Source: Oscillospiraceae bacterium
GTDB lineage: Bacteria; Bacillota; Clostridia; Oscillospirales; Butyricicoccaceae
Reading direction: 5' to 3'
NCBI GenBank assembly: GCA_015068445.1
Contig: SVKN01000012.1
Coordinates: 1 to 44,409, forward strand
DNA length: 44,409 nt
How positions within the stretch are numbered: the stretch's first letter is position 1; the number at the start of each line of letters is the position of its first letter. The position numbers and the translations under genes were made by a program. This document shows, one piece after another, positions 41,977-44,409 of this stretch. A model generated the notes under the pieces. It saw nothing but the letters and a program-made list of their open reading frames with translations. It did no database searches and was not told the origin of the DNA.

Positions 41977-42507
41977 TTATGCTTCAACGTCATTGAGTAT
42001 CGATTGAATATGCTTTTTGTACTGCCTCACCACTTTGGCAGGTGAGATGACCTGCATCCTGCCTCCGAACTGCGCCAGCCAGCCGAAGAACGTCGGGCTG
42101 ATCTGCACGTGCACCGTGGCCGCGAGGGAGTCGTCGTTTACCGGCATCATAGGAACGTCCTCGCCGAACTTGTCGAAGACCGGCTCCACCAGCGCCCGGT
42201 CAAACTGCAGCACCACGTCTTCCGGCTCGCCGCCGTACATCTTAAACGCCTGTTCCGTGAATTCTGCAACACTGTCGATCTTGGCGATGGCCTTGGGGGA
42301 CATGATCGAGTCCTCCACGACCTCCAGACGGTCGATGCGGTCGATGCGGTAGCTGGCCGTGCGCTTCGGGTATTTCTTGTTGTATGCCATAAGATAGTAG
42401 TTGTCTTCGTTGAAGATCAGCGCCACCGGCTCCAGGTAGTAGCGTTTCCGCTCGCCGCTGCTGGTCGTCACGTATTCGCGCTCAGCCTTTTCGTTCAAGT
42501 GGAAGTA
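41977..42507 (-). pseudogene. WYL-domain regulator, C-terminal fragment
   Basis: About 176 codons (YFHLNEKAEREYVTTSSGER onwards) are closely similar to the C-terminal half of the intact WYL regulator at 42780-43811, through EPVALIFNEDNYYLMAY, SPTFFGWLAQFGGRMQVISP and QSILND. Homology begins exactly at Tyr 42507-42505, directly after an in-frame TGA. The N-terminal HTH and half the WYL domain are missing; only a TTG start is available at 42498. It is a truncated paralogue created by the same deletion that cut the methyltransferase gene. Confidence 0.8.
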
Positions 42508-42779
42508 TCATGCTTTGTCTTGTCAACTTTGCGCAGACAGGAGGCGACGCTATTCTCAATTTTCAAGACTGCATAGACATCGTTTACTTGTCCAGCCTTG
42601 AGCGCTACGGTTGCGCCTACCTTGACCGGGATTTCATAGAGCGGGGTGCACTCAGGCAGATGTTCTTCAAACACTAAACCAAACTTTTTCTGCTTGGCAA
42701 GCTTTTCGACCTCCGCCGCGATTCGTGCACGAAGATCAGGATTATCGATCTGGGTTACCAGTTCATCTAAAATTGCCAT
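42495..42779 (-). pseudogene. DNA methyltransferase (type III-like), N-terminal fragment
   Basis: The 94-aa frame starts ATG at 42779, touching the WYL stop (TAAATG), and reads MAILDELVTQIDNPDLRARI, then KQKKFGLVFEEHLPECTPLY and GQVNDVYAVLKIEN. This matches, from memory, the N-terminal extension of adenine-specific methyltransferases of type III-like systems, in which the catalytic DPPY region follows. Here it stops after DKTKHDTST, before any catalytic motif, where the WYL paralogue begins. It is a remnant, although the 5' end is still translationally coupled to the intact WYL gene. Confidence 0.7.
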
Positions 42780-43811
42780 TTATTTCGTCTCCTTGTCTGC
42801 AGCCTTCGGTGTGTTGACCGCGAGGATGTTTTTGATGTGCATTTCGTATTGCTTGATGACATTCGCCGGTGAGATGATGTGCATCCGGTTTCCGAACTGC
42901 GCCAGCCACCCGAAGAAGGTAGGGGCGATCTGAACATGAACTGTCGCTGCGCACGTGTTTTCGTTCACTGGCATCATCGGTGTGTTCTCACCGAACCTGT
43001 CATAGACTGGATCAATCAACGCCTTGTCGAACTGCAGCACTACGTCGACCAGTTCGCCACTGAACATCTTGAAGGCCTGCTCTGTGAATTCTGCCACGCC
43101 GTCGATCTTTGCGATGGCTTCATCTGAGAGGACGGACTCTTCTACAACCTCCAAGTGATCCATACGGTCAACACGGTAGCTCGCTGTCCGCTCCGGGTGC
43201 CTGCTGCTATAAGCCATCAGGTAGTAGTTGTCTTCATTAAATATAAGCGCGACCGGTTCTACGTAATAGCGCTTCTTTTCGCCTGTGGTCGTAGTTACGA
43301 AAACCCGCTCGGCTTTCTCGTTGAGATGGAAGTAATTGAACGCGATCTTCTTTCTCCGGATGATCGCATCCTCAATACCATCGACGGTGTAAAGGATGGA
43401 TTCATTGGTGTGCTTCCGGGTATTGAAGCAGACCATGTTTTCTTTCAGCAGCTCCGCTTGATGGGATCCGCCCAGAGCGGCAACCTTTTCCACGAGCTCC
43501 GCCGTTTTCTTTTCCGTGACAAAGCTGGCCGCCTGCACAGCATCGATCAGAATTTTGATCTCCGGCACCGTGAGCTCATGCTCCGGAACGTAGTAGAACT
43601 TTTCTTTGTCCTTCAGGTAGCTCATGATCTCGAAGCCATTGTCCTGCATGACTTCGATGTCCAAACTCAGCGTTCGGACGTTGCTGGAAATGCCCATTTC
43701 ATTAAGCCGTCTGCAAAGCTCGACGCGGGAGATGGGATGGCTTTCATCCGTCTCTTTGCGTAATAGCTCATACAGCTTCAGCAGCTTGATTTTTTGCATA
43801 TTTGCAGCCAT
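42780..43811 (-). CDS. WYL-domain transcriptional regulator
   Basis: The intact 343-aa protein has an N-terminal winged HTH (about 5-70: ISRVELCRRLNEMGISSNVR) and a WYL domain (about 140-235, with KKRYYVEPVALIFNEDNYYL and TASYRVDRMDHLEV). A C-terminal WCX-like extension follows (FFGWLAQFGNRMHIISP). WYL proteins sense nucleic-acid-derived or other ligands and often control phage-defence loci (family knowledge). It is first in the minus-strand series of defence remnants; its stop abuts the methyltransferase start. The ATG at 43811 follows AAGGAGGGG; an in-frame ATG at 43799 is possible. Promoter at 43853-43881. Likely still expressed although its targets are decayed. Confidence 0.92.
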   Translation of the reverse strand: MAANMQKIKLLKLYELLRKETDESHPISRVELCRRLNEMGISSNVRTLSLDIEVMQDNGFEIMSYLKDKEKFYYVPEHELTVPEIKILIDAVQAASFVTEKKTAELVEKVAALGGSHQAELLKENMVCFNTRKHTNESILYTVDGIEDAIIRRKKIAFNYFHLNEKAERVFVTTTTGEKKRYYVEPVALIFNEDNYYLMAYSSRHPERTASYRVDRMDHLEVVEESVLSDEAIAKIDGVAEFTEQAFKMFSGELVDVVLQFDKALIDPVYDRFGENTPMMPVNENTCAATVHVQIAPTFFGWLAQFGNRMHIISPANVIKQYEMHIKNILAVNTPKAADKETK

Positions 43812-43852
43812 GCCGCCCCTCCTTCTTAAAACGGGTACAATTATACTTGTGT

Positions 43853-43881
43853 ATTATACCACAAAACTCCCCGAATTTCAA
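43853..43881 (-). promoter_or_regulatory. promoter of the WYL regulator
   Basis: On the minus strand TTGAAA (43881-43876), 17 nt and TATAAT (43858-43853), with an upstream TG giving an extended -10. A second TATAAT follows 8 bp downstream, so alternative start sites are possible. Confidence 0.8.
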
Positions 43882-44130
43882 CAATTTAGCGTAATTAAAT
43901 CCTTACTTGAGTGGATATTTTCCGTGAATAATTGGTTCAAGTCCGTACCCTTTGTCCCTTTTAGGCGTTCTTTGCATCTGCAAAGAACCGCAAAAAGGAT
44001 ACCAGCATTTTGACTCTGCTTTTGCCGCTGAACACAAAAAATTGGGCTCCGGAGAAACTCGACGACCGCTCCGAAGCCCGATTTAGGCTTATTTTGCCTG
44101 TATTTTCATGTTTTTGAGCCCAAAACGCAA
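43882..44130. other. 249-bp non-coding stretch with a near-perfect palindrome and an orphan hairpin
   Basis: There is no supported gene. The palindrome GTTCTTTGCA-TC-TGCAAAGAAC lies at 43967-43988, with further imperfect symmetry around it. An orphan minus-strand hairpin (arms 44044-44054 and 44069-44079, one mismatch) is followed by a T-run, as in a terminator, but has no gene directly upstream except the tRNA. The region marks the boundary between the eroded island and the tRNA. Confidence 0.45.
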
Positions 44131-44168
44131 GAAAAAACCTCTTTTGTCGTGGTAGACAAAAGAGGTTT
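44131..44168 (-). terminator. intrinsic terminator of tRNA-Val
   Basis: Minus-strand arms AAACCTCTTTTGTC and GACAAAAGAGGTTT (14 bp, loop TACCAC) are followed by TTTC. It starts 7 nt after the tRNA 3' end. Confidence 0.88.
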
Positions 44169-44174
44169 CTTTTG

Positions 44175-44251
44175 TGGTGGACGATACAGGACTCGAACCT
44201 ACGACCCCCTGCACGTCAAGCAGGTGCTCTAGCCAACTGAGCTAATCGTCC
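44175..44251 (-). tRNA. tRNA-Val (GAC)
   Basis: On the minus strand a full cloverleaf is readable: acceptor GGACGAT/ATCGTCC, D-arm GCTC-AGTTGGCTA-GAGC, anticodon arm CCTGC-TTGACGT-GCAGG with anticodon GAC, T-arm beginning GTAGG-TTCGAGT, and an encoded CCA. GAC decodes GUC valine codons. It has its own promoter and terminator, so it is monocistronic. Confidence 0.95.
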
Positions 44252-44264
44252 GAACGCAAGTGTT

Positions 44265-44293
44265 ATTATACACACGGGAGGGGGTATTGTCAA
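44265..44293 (-). promoter_or_regulatory. consensus promoter of tRNA-Val
   Basis: On the minus strand TTGACA (44293-44288), a 17-nt spacer and TATAAT (44270-44265) give full matches to both consensus hexamers, 14 bp upstream of the mature tRNA 5' end. Confidence 0.9.
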
Positions 44294-44299
44294 GGGTTA

Positions 44300-44409
44300 T
44301 TTTCATCTTTTTTTCTTTTTCGCCGTGAAAAGTTTGTAGGTTTGTCAAACATGTTGGACAGTGAACTCTAAAGGTGATAACCAACGGAGGGGCCGCATCG
44401 GGATGTTGT
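44300..44409. other. window edge, no supported gene
   Basis: This holds a small palindrome GTTTGTCAAAC and, at the very end, GGAGGGG followed 10 nt later by an ATG at 44403. It could open a plus-strand gene beyond the window, but only seven bases are visible. Confidence 0.2.

Noticed and set aside
43931..43950. GGTTCAAGTCC, like a tRNA T-arm, possible attachment-site remnant
   Set aside because: The flanking bases do not form the five-pair T-stem, and no acceptor stem is present.

Overview
The window looks like a chromosomal contig piece from a high-GC, Gram-positive anaerobe of the Clostridia, most likely a gut Oscillospirales/Oscillospiraceae relative. This rests on S-layer homology (SLH) anchoring, a cohesin/dockerin pair, BspA-type repeats, a double-cubane-cluster protein operon, strong AAGGAGG ribosome binding sites and TTGaNN-17-TATAAT promoters. 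Species level cannot be read from the sequence.

Layout. (1) 1-1308 (+): the tail of an aldo/keto reductase, then a secreted SLH-flavodoxin fusion. (2) 1367-4860 (-): a four-gene operon for a double-cubane-cluster (2-hydroxyacyl-CoA dehydratase-like) protein, a DUF3343 Se/S-carrier-like protein, the ATP-dependent activase, and a cysteine desulfurase-like enzyme. Its promoter is flanked by four copies of one octamer in two inverted repeats. (3) 5155-8851 (-): a three-gene surface operon with an SLH-only protein, a dockerin protein and a cohesin-repeat-SLH anchoring protein, i.e. a minimal cellulosome-like pair. (4) 9443-29957: a run of large exported proteins on both strands: lysozyme-Ig, subtilase, BspA-LRR/transglutaminase, a helical 1118-aa protein, a 5x DUF6935-like protein and a 2104-aa multidomain protein, with a 72-aa membrane protein between the last two. 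(5) 30132-33853 (-): a 12-TM LuxR-type regulator, a membrane zinc-ribbon protein and an ASCH-domain protein. (6) 34142-39880 (+): a 1731-aa secreted caspase-fold cysteine peptidase with Ig-like and beta-repeat regions, followed by a histidine phosphatase. (7) 40012-43811: a graveyard of truncated genes (VOC, methyltransferase, HTH, Mrr nuclease, PLD-type helicase, WYL, DNA methyltransferase) downstream of one intact WYL regulator. This reads as a defence island eroded by internal deletions. (8) 44175-44251 (-): tRNA-Val(GAC) with a consensus promoter and terminator.

The unifying theme is the cell surface. Nine signal-peptide proteins lie between 5155 and 39337, and a tenth is the SLH-flavodoxin. 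Six of the largest end in a related ~70-90 residue module (Y-x3-G-x-M ... V-[RK]-[VLI]-F-[VL]-L-D-x4-P) but carry neither SLH nor LPXTG. I consider this shared ending and the cohesin/dockerin operon the most interesting features. Most long ORFs opposite the big exoprotein genes are GC-bias shadows and are not annotated.
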